From the NCBI RefSeq assembly GCF_001574435.1, contig NZ_LOCN01000007.1:124001-188000 (forward strand): a stretch of DNA of 64,000 nucleotides, read 5' to 3'. The notes under the pieces were generated by a model. That model did not search any database. It worked only from the letters and a program-made list of their open reading frames with translations, and had not been told where the DNA came from. Positions 36,458 through 45,569 of the stretch are shown piece by piece. The position numbers and the translations under genes were made by a program. Within the stretch, counting starts at the first letter, position 1, and every line of letters begins with the position of its first letter. This stretch comes from Moritella sp. JT01 (GTDB lineage: Bacteria; Pseudomonadota; Gammaproteobacteria; Enterobacterales; Moritellaceae).

Positions 36458-37120
36458 CTACATCGAAATTGCGAAAACAACACCTAGAATAACAACCGCA
36501 CCCAGTAATAACAGTGGGTTAAACTTGCGTAATTGCTTTGCTTTCGCTTTAATTTCTTTACGATTCACACGCTGAAACTGCCCTGCTACGGCTGTAATAT
36601 TAGTATTAATGATTGCTACAGACTCATCACATTGCGCGTCGTTATTACACGGAACATCTTCTGTAACTAATGCAAAATCACCGCTAAATGAATACATAGT
36701 GAAATCTTCACCACCTCCAGAGAAGGTCTTCTTTTCCACATTTGTATTTAAAATAGCATTACAACCAATATCTGCCGCCAACTGTTTAATATGGCTACGA
36801 CCTTCGTTTTGATCTTTAAAGAAACGTGTGCTCAGTGTATGTCTTGCAACAACATGCCCGTATCTTGGTTGGTTGCTTTTTGCAGTGAAAAAAGCAACTA
36901 ACTGTTTTTTAAAGTTAACATCTGGTACGTGTACTTGTTTTGCGGCAAGGCCTTTAGATGTTTCTGTTGGTTCAAACTCAACAACAACATCCTTCACCAA
37001 TTTAGATTCATTGGCTTTATCGAGCAAGCTCGACACATGTAAGAAATAACTCTCGCCATCATCGCCACAAATAAAACCAAACTTCTTTGCAGAAATGTAC
37101 GATATAATTTTTCCTTTCAC
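36458..37120 (-). CDS. Cold-shock-domain protein with C-terminal membrane anchor
   Basis: 220 aa. Residues 1-67 are a cold-shock-like nucleic acid-binding domain ([21 protein letters not shown] covers both RNP motifs in altered form). A middle domain (about 95-155, [19 protein letters not shown] then GCNAILN) recalls YbjQ-type small domains, although I am not sure. A basic linker ([13 protein letters not shown]) leads to one transmembrane helix at about 201-218. The N-terminus has no signal peptide, so the nucleic acid-binding part faces the cytoplasm. It lies 35 bp downstream of a deformylase gene and shares its terminator, so the two are probably co-transcribed. Confidence 0.72.
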   Translation of the reverse strand: MKGKIISYISAKKFGFICGDDGESYFLHVSSLLDKANESKLVKDVVVEFEPTETSKGLAAKQVHVPDVNFKKQLVAFFTAKSNQPRYGHVVARHTLSTRFFKDQNEGRSHIKQLAADIGCNAILNTNVEKKTFSGGGEDFTMYSFSGDFALVTEDVPCNNDAQCDESVAIINTNITAVAGQFQRVNRKEIKAKAKQLRKFNPLLLLGAVVILGVVFAISM

Positions 37121-37155
37121 TTAACTTAGCTCCTTCAGCATTGCTCTAGACCCTA

Positions 37156-37659
37156 TTAGGCCATTTCTTTAATTGTTTTTTTAACTTTCTTTAATGCCAT
37201 TTTCTTTTTCAATGGCGATAGGTAATCAATAAAAAGCGTACCTTTAAGATGATCAATCTCGTGTTGCATTGCAATTGCTAAAAAGCCATCGTCATTGATT
37301 TCAATTGCGTTGCCTTCACGATCCAATGCGGTTACTTTCACTTTTGTATAACGATCAACATCAGCGTAGTAGCCAGGAATAGATAAACACCCTTCTTGAC
37401 CCGATTCGATGTTTTCACCTTCAACAACAACTGGGTTGATTAATACCATAGGTTCATTACGACCCTCTGAAATATCAATGACAACAACGGCTTCTTTACG
37501 ACCAACTTGCGTCGAAGCAAGGCCAATACCGTCTTCTGTTTCATACATAGTATCAAGCATGTCATCAATTAATGTTTGAACTGTATTTACATCTGTTACT
37601 TTTTCAGCTGGTATCTCTAATTTTTTGTTTGGTGCCGTAAGAATAGTTAATACTGCCAT
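37156..37659 (-). CDS. def: Peptide deformylase
   Basis: Removes the N-formyl group from nascent proteins. All three metal and active-site motifs are seen in 167 aa: GIGLASTQV near residue 43, EGCLSIPG near 90 with the metal-ligand Cys, and QHEIDHLKG near 130. It is not next to fmt, where the usual gammaproteobacterial def sits, so it is probably a second copy, as Vibrio and Shewanella also carry. The ribosome site is weak (CGGGAT). Confidence 0.92.
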   Translation of the reverse strand: MAVLTILTAPNKKLEIPAEKVTDVNTVQTLIDDMLDTMYETEDGIGLASTQVGRKEAVVVIDISEGRNEPMVLINPVVVEGENIESGQEGCLSIPGYYADVDRYTKVKVTALDREGNAIEINDDGFLAIAMQHEIDHLKGTLFIDYLSPLKKKMALKKVKKTIKEMA

Positions 37660-37847
37660 ATGCCTTTGAATCCCGGTTTTGTTAATTTATTACAAACGTG
37701 CGTATTTAAAGCGCCGTATTATAGCGCATAATAGGCTCTGGTTTCTAGTTGATAGCTTACGATAACCGAGAGATATTTGAAACTTATGTATATTTATTCC
37801 CTGTAGAAGGCAAATGAATGCCCTCTAAGCGGTTTTTTGGTCGTAAA

Positions 37848-37884
37848 AAAAGGATTAGTCATCATTTCGATGATTAATCCTTTT
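37848..37884 (-). terminator. Terminator of the cold-shock gene
   Basis: A 16-bp stem with one mismatch, AAAAGGATTA through GATGATTAATCC, 5-base loop, followed by seven T on the minus strand, 14 bases after the cold-shock stop. Confidence 0.85.
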
Positions 37885-37898
37885 AGCGCATAATTAAT

Positions 37899-38102
37899 TT
37901 AAATAGCTGTTACATTGGTGGCACAAGGCCCTTTTTGCCCGCTACCCACTTCAAATTCAACTTTCTGGCCATCTTCTAATGTGGCATAACCAGATGTTTG
38001 AATTTCGGAATGATGCACAAAAAGGTCATTACCGCCTTCGTCAGGGGTGATAAATCCAAACCCTTTGTCAGCATTAAACCACTTAACCGTACCTCGACTC
38101 AT
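37899..38102 (-). CDS. Cold-shock protein, CspA family
   Basis: 67-aa RNA chaperone that melts mRNA structure in the cold. RNP1 (KGFGFI) and RNP2 (DLFVHHSEI) are intact, as are the GTVKWFN start and KGPCATNV end. GAGGAAA precedes the ATG. An upstream leader of over 100 bases with small hairpins (GGACTTTTTGTCC at 38153-38165, CAGACTTTATGTCTG at 38121-38135) fits the structured, cold-responsive 5' leader of this family. Confidence 0.95.
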   Translation of the reverse strand: MSRGTVKWFNADKGFGFITPDEGGNDLFVHHSEIQTSGYATLEDGQKVEFEVGSGQKGPCATNVTAI

Positions 38103-38466
38103 AACGTATGTTTCCTCAGCAGACTTTATGTCTGAATTAAGCTTAGTTGAGGCGGACTTTTTGTCCAGTTTAGTTGTTAGAAGCTGATGTGACGATCACA
38201 GCGGATAAATTGAACTCATTTTGTAATCACGATAAGGATCCGTTTGCATGCTAAACTTATGATGCAACAACAAGACCGAGGATTCTGGATTAACCCACCC
38301 TCCTTACCAGCAGCTAAGCGAACATTGATTATTCGATCCACTATACTCACACTCATTAACCGTATGCCTTGATATTGAAAAGTTTAAAAGTTTTTGATTG
38401 AGTTGATATACGTAAACCATTAAAGTAACAGCGCTTTATCACTCAGTCAGTAAAAGGAATCCGCGA
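38103..38466. other. Divergent intergenic region, 364 bp
   Basis: Holds the leader of the cold-shock gene on one side and the promoter of the ABC-like gene on the other. AAAGGAA lies eight bases before the ATG at 38467. No reading frame of note. Confidence 0.6.
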
Positions 38467-41400
38467 ATGGAAAAGAGCATTTTTCAGTTTATCTGGAAAT
38501 ATTCAAAAAAAAATCAGTTGGCTCTAACCGCTATTACGCTTCTGACCTTCCCCATTTTGTACATTTCGCTGGAATTACCTAAACGCATTATCAACGATGC
38601 TATTGGGGGTACTGGGGAAGACGTTTCTTTACTCGGTGTGACATTGAGTCAGATCCAATTTTTGATGGTGCTTTGTGCTGGTTTTCTATTCGCTGTATTG
38701 GCTAATGGCTTATTGAAGATGCGTCTAAACACCATGAAAGGTGTGTTGTCGGAGCGCTTACTCCGTCGATTTCGTTTTCAACTTGTCACCCGTATGTTGA
38801 GATTTCCGCGCTCGTATTTCCGCACCACAAGCCAAGGTGAATTGGTTTCTATGGTGACATCTGAAGCGGAACCTATGGGCTCATTTATGGGCGATATGCT
38901 GTCACAGCCGGTGTTTCAGGCTGGGCAGATGTTGACAATTCTGACGTTTCTATTTGCCCAAAGCTTCTGGTTTGGGGTTGCGTCCATCTCCCTTATCCCG
39001 TTGCAGGCATGGATAATCCCCAAATTACAACGTCAGATTAATTTGCTGAATAAAGCGAGAATACAAGAAATTCGCAAATTGGCTGCTGATATTGGCGAAA
39101 CTGCGGCAGGAGTCAGTGATATTCGTATGAATGGCGGGATGCGTCACAGACTGTCATTGTTTTCTCATCGTTTGGGCAATCTGTTCGGCATTCGTTTCCA
39201 GATTTATCAAAAAAAGTTCTTCATGAAGTTCCTGAACAACTTCATCAATCAATTAACACCGTTCTTTTTCTATTCTGTTGGTGGGTATTTAGCGATCAAA
39301 GGAGATATCACTGTCGGAGCCTTGGTTGCAGCGCTCGCAGCCTACAAAGATCTGTCGTCGCCTTGGAAAGAATTGCTGACTTATTACAACCAAACCCAAG
39401 ATATGGCACTTCGTTGGGAAGTGGTGATCGAACGCTTCGCGCTAAACACACTGGTAAAAGACGCTTTATTTGATGGCGAACCTGATACGCTTACCAGCCT
39501 TAAGGGTAACATCGAATTCAAGAGTGTGACGGTGCGCGATAAAGATGGGCATGCAATACTGGAAGATATTAGCTTGACCATTCCACAAGGCGCGCGCGTT
39601 GCAATTCAGACAAATAATGAAGCTTCTGCACTCGCGTTTGCAGATGTATTAACGCGCGAAGTTATCCCACAAAGAGGCTCTGTGCAGATTGCCGGGCACG
39701 AAATGAATGATTTGCATCAAACTGTTGTCGCTAATCGCATCGGATATGCCAGTTCCAAACCTTATATTTTTCAAGGGACACTTGGTGAAAATCTATTAAT
39801 GCCATTTAATTATGAGCCTGTCCTTGGCGCAGATATTTCGGTTGATGTGACGGATTGGCAACAAGAGTCTGCCCGCGCTGGTAACAGTGTAGACCCATTT
39901 GAATCGGACTGGATTGCCCCCCAAATGGCAGGGTTTCAATCATGTAATGAGATCAAAGACTGGTGGTTCCAGTTGGTTGAAGCAATGGGTACCGATGATA
40001 TTATTGTGCGTAGAGGCTTGCGATCACGCCTTGATCCAAACACTCAACAAGAACTGATCGAGGCGATTGTGCAATTGCGGCCCGAAATAGCCAAGCGATT
40101 AGCCAAAGCCGGTGTAGATGATATTGTGCATGCCTTTCATCCAGATAAATTCAATCCGGTATCTCCCTTGGGTAGCAACCTGCTTTATGCTGTTCCTACA
40201 AAAATGCTGACACAAGTAACCTTGTCACAAGAGGATAATTTCGTACAGATGTTGCAGGACGAAGGGATTGCAGAATATCTTGCACAAATGTCTGCCAATC
40301 TAATCGAAGGACTGACAGAAACATTTGGAACAGATGGTACCGATCATCCCTTGTTTCGTCGTTTGAATATGGATGAAGATCTTTATCACCAGCTTAGAGT
40401 GATCGTAGCAAAAAGACGCTTAGTTGGCCAAAGTGAGTTGCCACACGACGATTTTGCATTGATGCTGACAGTCCCCTTTGCGTTTTCCGCCGAGCAGATA
40501 GGACCCGCTTTCACTGATTCGTTCAAAGCGCGGATTTTGCAAATTCGGATGAAGAACGCGGCGGATATGGTAGCAAAGTTAGATGGCTTATTTAAACCGA
40601 TTGACCCACAGCAATATTTTCCTGTTATGTCGGTGCTTGGCAATGCCATTTTCGGACGTATTTCAAGTTTGGCCGGTGCTCGTGAAAAGTTGATTGAAGA
40701 TACTGTTGTTGAAGTCCTAAAGGAACATGGTCTACGACGATTGGTCGCGCAATCCTTATATGATGTTGCGACGACTCAGGGTGGCGAAAATCTGCCTGCG
40801 GTGTTCAGAGAGCGACTGGCATTCAGTCGTGCTGGGATCAAGAAACCTGATATTCTGATCCTTCGAAATGCATTGGCTAGCCATGATGGTGATGCCCGTG
40901 CGTTGACACGCGAACGTATTAGTGAATTGATGCCTAGCACCACTCAAATTTTCATTGAGAACCAATTTCATAGTCCAGAAAGTTATGATTTGTTCGTCGA
41001 AATTGTGGATGGGCGCATCGATGGTATTGCGCGTCAAGATGATCTTCAAGATGAAGATACGCGTCAGGATTTGAACCGCAAATTACGCGTGGTCGCGCAG
41101 GCAGAATTATTTGCAAGGCTTGATAGAAAACAACAACGCCTGCTCGCATTTAGTGCCCAATGGCACAAAGTAAAAGCGGGAACCGTGATTTTTAAAGCGG
41201 GACAAGAAGCGGATGCTTCCTATCTGTGTGTTAAGGGTTCATCTGGATTATACTGGCCAGAAAGTCAGGGCGAGCAACACTTGGTATCAGAAATTTTGCC
41301 TGGACGATTGATCGGAGATTTGGCTCTCATCAATAACGAGCCACGTCTATTAGACTTAATTGCACTAGAAGACAGTGTATTTCTACGAATCGGTGCCACC

Positions 41401-41562
41401 GAGTTACGGGCTGTGATCGAAAATGACGCGATGGTAGCGACAAGCTTGCTGCACTCAGTAGCCGGACACCTGTCGGAAACGGCGACAACACTGCGGGCTA
41501 TACGCGCATTTGCTGCTGAACGTGGGGTCGATTTAACTAAATTCGATGACATGAATAAATAG
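38467..41562 (+). CDS. ABC-exporter-like protein with ATPase-dead domain and C-terminal cNMP-binding-like domain
   Basis: 1031 aa. Residues about 15-320 are a type I ABC exporter membrane domain with six helices. From about 345 a nucleotide-binding fold starts (NIEFKSVTV, LEDISLTIPQGARVAI) but the Walker A loop is replaced by QTNNEASAL (about 380-388), with no GxxGxGKS. After a Q-loop-like GYASSKPYIFQGTLGENL come about 330 extra residues (about 450-780), helical and acidic. The end of the fold returns as RLAFSRAGIKKPDILILRNALASHD, where LSGGQ is absent and the Walker B Asp-Glu pair reads Arg-Asn. A cyclic-nucleotide-binding-like domain occupies about 880-1005 (VKAGTVIFKAGQEADASYLCVKG, PGRLIGDLALI). 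Such a protein is unlikely to hydrolyse ATP at this site; a regulatory or sensor role seems more likely. Base composition looks richer in G+C than its neighbours, consistent with transfer. Monocistronic. Confidence 0.78.
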   Translation: MEKSIFQFIWKYSKKNQLALTAITLLTFPILYISLELPKRIINDAIGGTGEDVSLLGVTLSQIQFLMVLCAGFLFAVLANGLLKMRLNTMKGVLSERLLRRFRFQLVTRMLRFPRSYFRTTSQGELVSMVTSEAEPMGSFMGDMLSQPVFQAGQMLTILTFLFAQSFWFGVASISLIPLQAWIIPKLQRQINLLNKARIQEIRKLAADIGETAAGVSDIRMNGGMRHRLSLFSHRLGNLFGIRFQIYQKKFFMKFLNNFINQLTPFFFYSVGGYLAIKGDITVGALVAALAAYKDLSSPWKELLTYYNQTQDMALRWEVVIERFALNTLVKDALFDGEPDTLTSLKGNIEFKSVTVRDKDGHAILEDISLTIPQGARVAIQTNNEASALAFADVLTREVIPQRGSVQIAGHEMNDLHQTVVANRIGYASSKPYIFQGTLGENLLMPFNYEPVLGADISVDVTDWQQESARAGNSVDPFESDWIAPQMAGFQSCNEIKDWWFQLVEAMGTDDIIVRRGLRSRLDPNTQQELIEAIVQLRPEIAKRLAKAGVDDIVHAFHPDKFNPVSPLGSNLLYAVPTKMLTQVTLSQEDNFVQMLQDEGIAEYLAQMSANLIEGLTETFGTDGTDHPLFRRLNMDEDLYHQLRVIVAKRRLVGQSELPHDDFALMLTVPFAFSAEQIGPAFTDSFKARILQIRMKNAADMVAKLDGLFKPIDPQQYFPVMSVLGNAIFGRISSLAGAREKLIEDTVVEVLKEHGLRRLVAQSLYDVATTQGGENLPAVFRERLAFSRAGIKKPDILILRNALASHDGDARALTRERISELMPSTTQIFIENQFHSPESYDLFVEIVDGRIDGIARQDDLQDEDTRQDLNRKLRVVAQAELFARLDRKQQRLLAFSAQWHKVKAGTVIFKAGQEADASYLCVKGSSGLYWPESQGEQHLVSEILPGRLIGDLALINNEPRLLDLIALEDSVFLRIGATELRAVIENDAMVATSLLHSVAGHLSETATTLRAIRAFAAERGVDLTKFDDMNK

Positions 41563-41771
41563 CAATGTACAACTCTGTTTTATATATTATGTATTAGGTT
41601 CAATGCCCCCGGCACAGGCTATACTTCAGGTGGTGGCAGGCGTCACCAACCCAATAACTATCAACATGCACAACTATAATTATTGGGATGGTACTTTACC
41701 AAAAGAAAGCTCAACGGAATATTGGGATAGTGGCTCTAATCCGTTGATTTATACATTACAATCACCACAAA

Positions 41772-42443
41772 TCAAGCCAATTCAAGGTCTATCCAAGTAT
41801 AGTGCCCTGCACTATTCAGCTCACCGGTTTTAATATCAATGGCGTTGGAAAATAACGGACTATCAAATACGTAGGTATGAAATTCACCGTTCTCACCACA
41901 AGGATCGATACCTTCTGGTAAACTGGCGATAAACGCTTCATCAAAGACTTTACCCACATAGTCGGCAGATAAACGCCGAGGGTCAACACAGGTAACAATC
42001 GCTTTCTGTCCACCCGCTAACATATCGCTTGCAAGTTGTTGGGTATCTAATTCCCACAACGGGAAGATCGCTTCAATACCAGTGCCGACTAGATTATTAA
42101 CACGATAGTTTTTAATGTCCGCTAAAAACAGATCGCCATAAGCAAAGTTAACGACGTCACGCTGTTTGGCTTTTTCAACAAACGCATCCATTATCGCTTC
42201 GTATTCAATATTGCTGCACGGATAAGGAATTTCGATAATATCCAAAGGTAAGTTCATTGCTGCAGCCTGACGCTGTAACAACTCAATCCGCACAGAGTGA
42301 ACCGCGGTACGTTGATATTGCGCATTGACTGAGCAAAAGATACCAAGGATCTCAATAGATGGATCGTTCGCCAATTGCAAACACGTCCATGCGGCGTCTT
42401 TTCCGGTACTCCACGACACTAACGTTTTTTGTTTTTTCATCAC
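41772..42443 (-). CDS. Dph6-like ATP-pyrophosphatase (adenine nucleotide alpha hydrolase)
   Basis: 223 aa, cytoplasmic. The PP-loop SWSTGKDAA at residues 9-17 marks the ATP-PPase fold. The C-terminal GIDPCGENGEFHTYVFD is the signature of the Dph6/COG2102 family. In eukaryotes and archaea that family amidates diphthine on EF-2; bacteria lack diphthamide, so here the substrate is unknown. Last gene of a three-gene operon with a Cys-rich protein and a BtuF-like protein (30-bp gap). Confidence 0.82.
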   Translation of the reverse strand: MMKKQKTLVSWSTGKDAAWTCLQLANDPSIEILGIFCSVNAQYQRTAVHSVRIELLQRQAAAMNLPLDIIEIPYPCSNIEYEAIMDAFVEKAKQRDVVNFAYGDLFLADIKNYRVNNLVGTGIEAIFPLWELDTQQLASDMLAGGQKAIVTCVDPRRLSADYVGKVFDEAFIASLPEGIDPCGENGEFHTYVFDSPLFSNAIDIKTGELNSAGHYTWIDLELA

Positions 42444-42473
42444 TTTAATTATCCAAATTACTCTATTCTTCGC

Positions 42474-42926
42474 TTATCTGTAAGCACAATGACGACAACC
42501 ATTACCACAACAGCGAGCACGTTTTAAGTGATACCACTCACTAAAAACATAACGGCCATCTTCAATGGTAAAATCGATGTTCTCAACTAATTCTGTTTGA
42601 TGACGATATGGTTCTGCTAGTGCAAGACGCGCTTTTGGTGAACCTGCCGCATTAAGCTGTTTAGTTATCTCGACGCCGATGGCCTTGGCTAAGCATGCTT
42701 TACACAAACAATCACTCAAGGTACCTAATGGCATTATGGCAGGTAAATCTTGACACCAACAACCACCCAGCTCAATTGCCGAGGCAACGCCACAACCAAA
42801 TTCCGCTTGGCATTCTGAACATTGCTTAGCCACAGGAACGGGCATTGGCTCTACATTCTCTTCGATGTTAACAATTTCTTCATCAACGACTGATTTCGTC
42901 ATACTTTCAATTTCCAAGTTATGCAT
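42474..42926 (-). CDS. Cysteine-rich CWC / DUF5522 fusion protein
   Basis: About 150 aa. The first domain (CSECQAEFGCGV, GGCWCQDLP, CLCKACLAKA) is a Cys-rich CWC motif likely to hold zinc or an iron-sulphur centre. The C-terminal part (IDFTIEDGRYVFSEWYHLKRARCCGNGCRHCAY) matches DUF5522 in pattern. The start is uncertain: the frame opens at 42977, but ATG at 42926 overlaps the stop of the upstream gene by 8 bp with GAAAG before it, and ATG at 42902 is also possible. It sits between the BtuF-like and Dph6-like genes in a tight operon, so all three should act together. Confidence 0.8.
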   Translation of the reverse strand: MHNLEIESMTKSVVDEEIVNIEENVEPMPVPVAKQCSECQAEFGCGVASAIELGGCWCQDLPAIMPLGTLSDCLCKACLAKAIGVEITKQLNAAGSPKARLALAEPYRHQTELVENIDFTIEDGRYVFSEWYHLKRARCCGNGCRHCAYR

Positions 42927-43740
42927 TCTCACTTTCATTTGCGTACTGCTGTTGCCATGCTTCGATAATAGCAACAAGTTGATCTAAACCGTCGGTTAAG
43001 GCAGCTGGACCAGGTTGTAATATATTTGCCGATTTAACTTCAAATAATTGCTTGTTTTTAACTGCACTGATCTTGTCCCACCCTTCTCGGGCAGCGACAT
43101 GTTCAGGCTTAAATTTACGGCCACACCACGAACCAATGATGATGTCAGGATTCGCATCGACCACAATAGTCGGATCTGCAATAATACGGTTCTTCGCTAA
43201 TGACTCTTTAGCAAGGTCGGGAAAACATTCGTCACCACCTGCGATCTCAATCAGTTCTGAGACCCATTGAATACCCGACATTAATGGATCGTTCCACAAC
43301 TCAAAATAGACTTTAGGACGCTTGCTGTACTTAGTCGCATTGAGTTTAATACGCTCAATCTTACTTTCTATCTCTTGTAACCAAATCGCTGCCTTATCAC
43401 TCACACCAACCAGACTTGCTAACATCATGATCATATTGAATACTTCTTCAACCGAACGCTGATTAAAGATATGAACAGCAATGCCCTGCTTGATTAATTC
43501 ACCGGCGATATCAGCTTGAATATCAGAAAATCCGAGAACAAGGTCAGGTTTTAAATCGAGGATCTTATCTATCTTTGCAGACGTAAATGCAGATACTTTC
43601 GGATGCGCTTGTCGCGCTTGCGGCGGACGAACAGTAAAACCTGAAATACCTGCGATACGCGCTTCTTCGCCCAGTATGTACAGCATTTCCGTCGTTTCCT
43701 CTGTCAAACAGACTATCCGTTTCGGGTAGTAATCCTTCAT
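42919..43740 (-). CDS. BtuF-like cobalamin/metal-chelate binding protein without signal peptide
   Basis: 273 aa, class III periplasmic-binding-protein fold: RIVCLTEETTEMLYILGE at the N-terminus, VSAFTSAKIDKILDLKPDLVLG, a long central helix, and DANPDIIIGSWCGRKFKPE. Relatives bind vitamin B12 or ferric chelates for BtuCD-type importers. Here the protein begins directly with the fold and has no signal or lipobox, so it should be cytoplasmic, and no permease or ATPase gene is near. It heads the operon with the CWC/DUF5522 and Dph6-like genes, suggesting intracellular handling of a corrinoid or metal chelate (inference). Confidence 0.82.
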   Translation of the reverse strand: MKDYYPKRIVCLTEETTEMLYILGEEARIAGISGFTVRPPQARQAHPKVSAFTSAKIDKILDLKPDLVLGFSDIQADIAGELIKQGIAVHIFNQRSVEEVFNMIMMLASLVGVSDKAAIWLQEIESKIERIKLNATKYSKRPKVYFELWNDPLMSGIQWVSELIEIAGGDECFPDLAKESLAKNRIIADPTIVVDANPDIIIGSWCGRKFKPEHVAAREGWDKISAVKNKQLFEVKSANILQPGPAALTDGLDQLVAIIEAWQQQYANESENA

Positions 43741-43818
43741 TTTATTTAATCCGCAATTTAATTCGATTTACGAAAGTATATCTTGTTTATAGAAAACTGA
43801 ATACCCAGTATTATAAGG

Positions 43819-44970
43819 TTATAGACCCATTACATAACCAAATGCGATGAAACCAGCAACCACTGCCATAATTGGTAATTTCAGTGTACGGAGCGCAAAG
43901 AAACCAACAATAACCGCGGCCATATCAACCGGACCAACAATCGCAGAGGTAAATACGGGCTGGTATAACGCTGACATCAGTAGGCCAACGACCGCCGCAT
44001 TAATACCCCATACTGCACCCGCTACTTTAGGTTTAGCCGCGAGCGACTCCCATGCACCATGAAAACCCAGTACCAATAAGAAACCCGGTAAGAAGATAGC
44101 AACCGTCGCAATTAACGCGCCCATCAATGGTGAGTTAACTAACAAGTCCGCTCCTAAGAATGCAGATAACGAGAACATAGGACCCGGTACCGCTTGCGCA
44201 GCCGCATAACCTAATAGGAAGCGATCTGTATCAATCGCATCACCTAACGCTTGTTGTAGCATAGGTAATACCACATGACCGCCACCAAATACTAAACTAC
44301 CCGATTGGTAGAAATCAGCAAAGACAGTTAACCATGCAGGTGAATTCGTTAATAACGGTAAACCCGCAAATAACACAGCAAAGATCACGAGTGGTAAGTA
44401 ATTAACACTACCTTTAGTGGCGGGCACTGGCGTTGCTTCATTTGGTTTTTTAAGCTGCATACCAATCACCGCCGCAGCGATAAGCACCAGCATTTGCGTT
44501 AATAGACTCGGCACCATCAGTAATACCGCCGCCGTTGCCACACAGATTGTGACCGTACTGCGCTCTTTACAGAAACCTTTGTACATATTTAACGTCGCAT
44601 CTGCAACAACGACAACCGCTAATAATTTGAGTCCGTGGGTCATACTCACTAACCATGCTGCATCTTGTGTAGCATTGGTTGTTGCTAGAATATAAAGCAA
44701 TAGAACCGAAGGGAATGTGAATGCGATGAACGCGGTAAAACCACCGATAACACCGGCACGACGTAAACCAATTGCAAAACCGATCTGACTTGAACCAGGG
44801 CCAGGTAAAAACTGACTTAACGAAATTAATCTTGCATAGCTTTCGCTATCTATCCATTTTAATTTTTGAACAAATGTTTTTTCGAAATAACCAATATGTG
44901 CAGCTGGGCCACCAAAACTGATCCACCCCAATGTAAAAAACTGCCAAAACACTTCCAAAACTTGCTTCAT
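43819..44970 (-). CDS. chrA: Chromate efflux transporter, ChrA family
   Basis: Two-domain CHR-type inner-membrane transporter, 383 aa from the chosen start. Each half has the CHR opening: GWISFGGPAAHIGYFEK at the N-terminus and SGSLVFGGGHVVLPMLQ in the second half, plus SLSQFLPGPGSSQIG and AAQAVPGPMFS. The family exports chromate; actual substrates in marine bacteria are often untested. I use ATG at 44970 (MKQVLEVF, AAGGC upstream) rather than the upstream 45015, which adds an unrelated leader. Confidence 0.9.
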   Translation of the reverse strand: MKQVLEVFWQFFTLGWISFGGPAAHIGYFEKTFVQKLKWIDSESYARLISLSQFLPGPGSSQIGFAIGLRRAGVIGGFTAFIAFTFPSVLLLYILATTNATQDAAWLVSMTHGLKLLAVVVVADATLNMYKGFCKERSTVTICVATAAVLLMVPSLLTQMLVLIAAAVIGMQLKKPNEATPVPATKGSVNYLPLVIFAVLFAGLPLLTNSPAWLTVFADFYQSGSLVFGGGHVVLPMLQQALGDAIDTDRFLLGYAAAQAVPGPMFSLSAFLGADLLVNSPLMGALIATVAIFLPGFLLVLGFHGAWESLAAKPKVAGAVWGINAAVVGLLMSALYQPVFTSAIVGPVDMAAVIVGFFALRTLKLPIMAVVAGFIAFGYVMGL

Positions 44971-45119
44971 TACGTTGCCTTTTATAGCTGTTATGCGATA
45001 CCAATTTCGCATCATTATTGTATTTCAGTTTTATGACAGTTATATGACAAAACCACAGGTTTGCAGCAAGTTATATCGTCAAAATCATAAAGCTTACTTT
45101 ACGTTGAGGCATAGCAGTT

Positions 45120-45569
45120 TTAACTGGGCATATAACGGCTTTCATCAGGATGAGGTTCATAATTCAATGCCATTTTTGCCACGACGTCAGCAGGTACATT
45201 ATGAGTGTTAGTGAATTCACCACAACAATGAATGATATAAGGTTCGATATGATAGCTGGCCGCAATGTCCAACAATGCAGTTAACTCCCAGCGTTTAATC
45301 GTGGTGTTACTGACAATAACGGATTGACCCTTGCTTAACCCATTACGTATATTTTGTTGGCAGTATTGATGAGCGAGCTTGATCTTGCTTCCATTGTAGC
45401 AGTACTCACCTTGCTTATTAATGAAGTAATGATCCGCTTCACAATGAACAGCATCAGGGATTAATTGAAGATAGCGTTGAGCTAGGGTTGATTTACCCGA
45501 ACCGGGAATACCGCGAATAATGATCATGCAAGGACTAGACTGTGTGGATAATTCAAGTAGCAACGACAT
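45120..45569 (-). CDS. P-loop kinase/AAA-type ATP-binding protein
   Basis: 149 aa. Walker A GIPGSGKST is near residues 20-28, preceded by a beta-strand (MIIIRG). CEADHYF and VSNTTIKRWELTALLD match small P-loop kinases of the AAA_33/PNKP/zeta-like group, which phosphorylate nucleic acid ends or small molecules. Target unknown. No antitoxin-like gene is adjacent, so a zeta-toxin role is unlikely. ATG at 45569 is preferred over a TTG three codons upstream. Confidence 0.75.
   Translation of the reverse strand: MSLLLELSTQSSPCMIIIRGIPGSGKSTLAQRYLQLIPDAVHCEADHYFINKQGEYCYNGSKIKLAHQYCQQNIRNGLSKGQSVIVSNTTIKRWELTALLDIAASYHIEPYIIHCCGEFTNTHNVPADVVAKMALNYEPHPDESRYMPS

Noticed and set aside
37660-37898. 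Possible small gene between def and the cold-shock gene
   Set aside because: Only the cold-shock terminator and the def promoter region are visible.
41603-41833. Plus-strand frame of 76 codons after the ABC-like gene
   Set aside because: No ribosome site, no recognisable motif, and its end overlaps the convergent Dph6-like gene. It might be a remnant, but nothing supports a gene; the 41563-41771 gap otherwise shows nothing.
45120-45569. Zeta-type toxin of a toxin-antitoxin pair
   Set aside because: The P-loop kinase fits, but there is no small antitoxin gene beside it.
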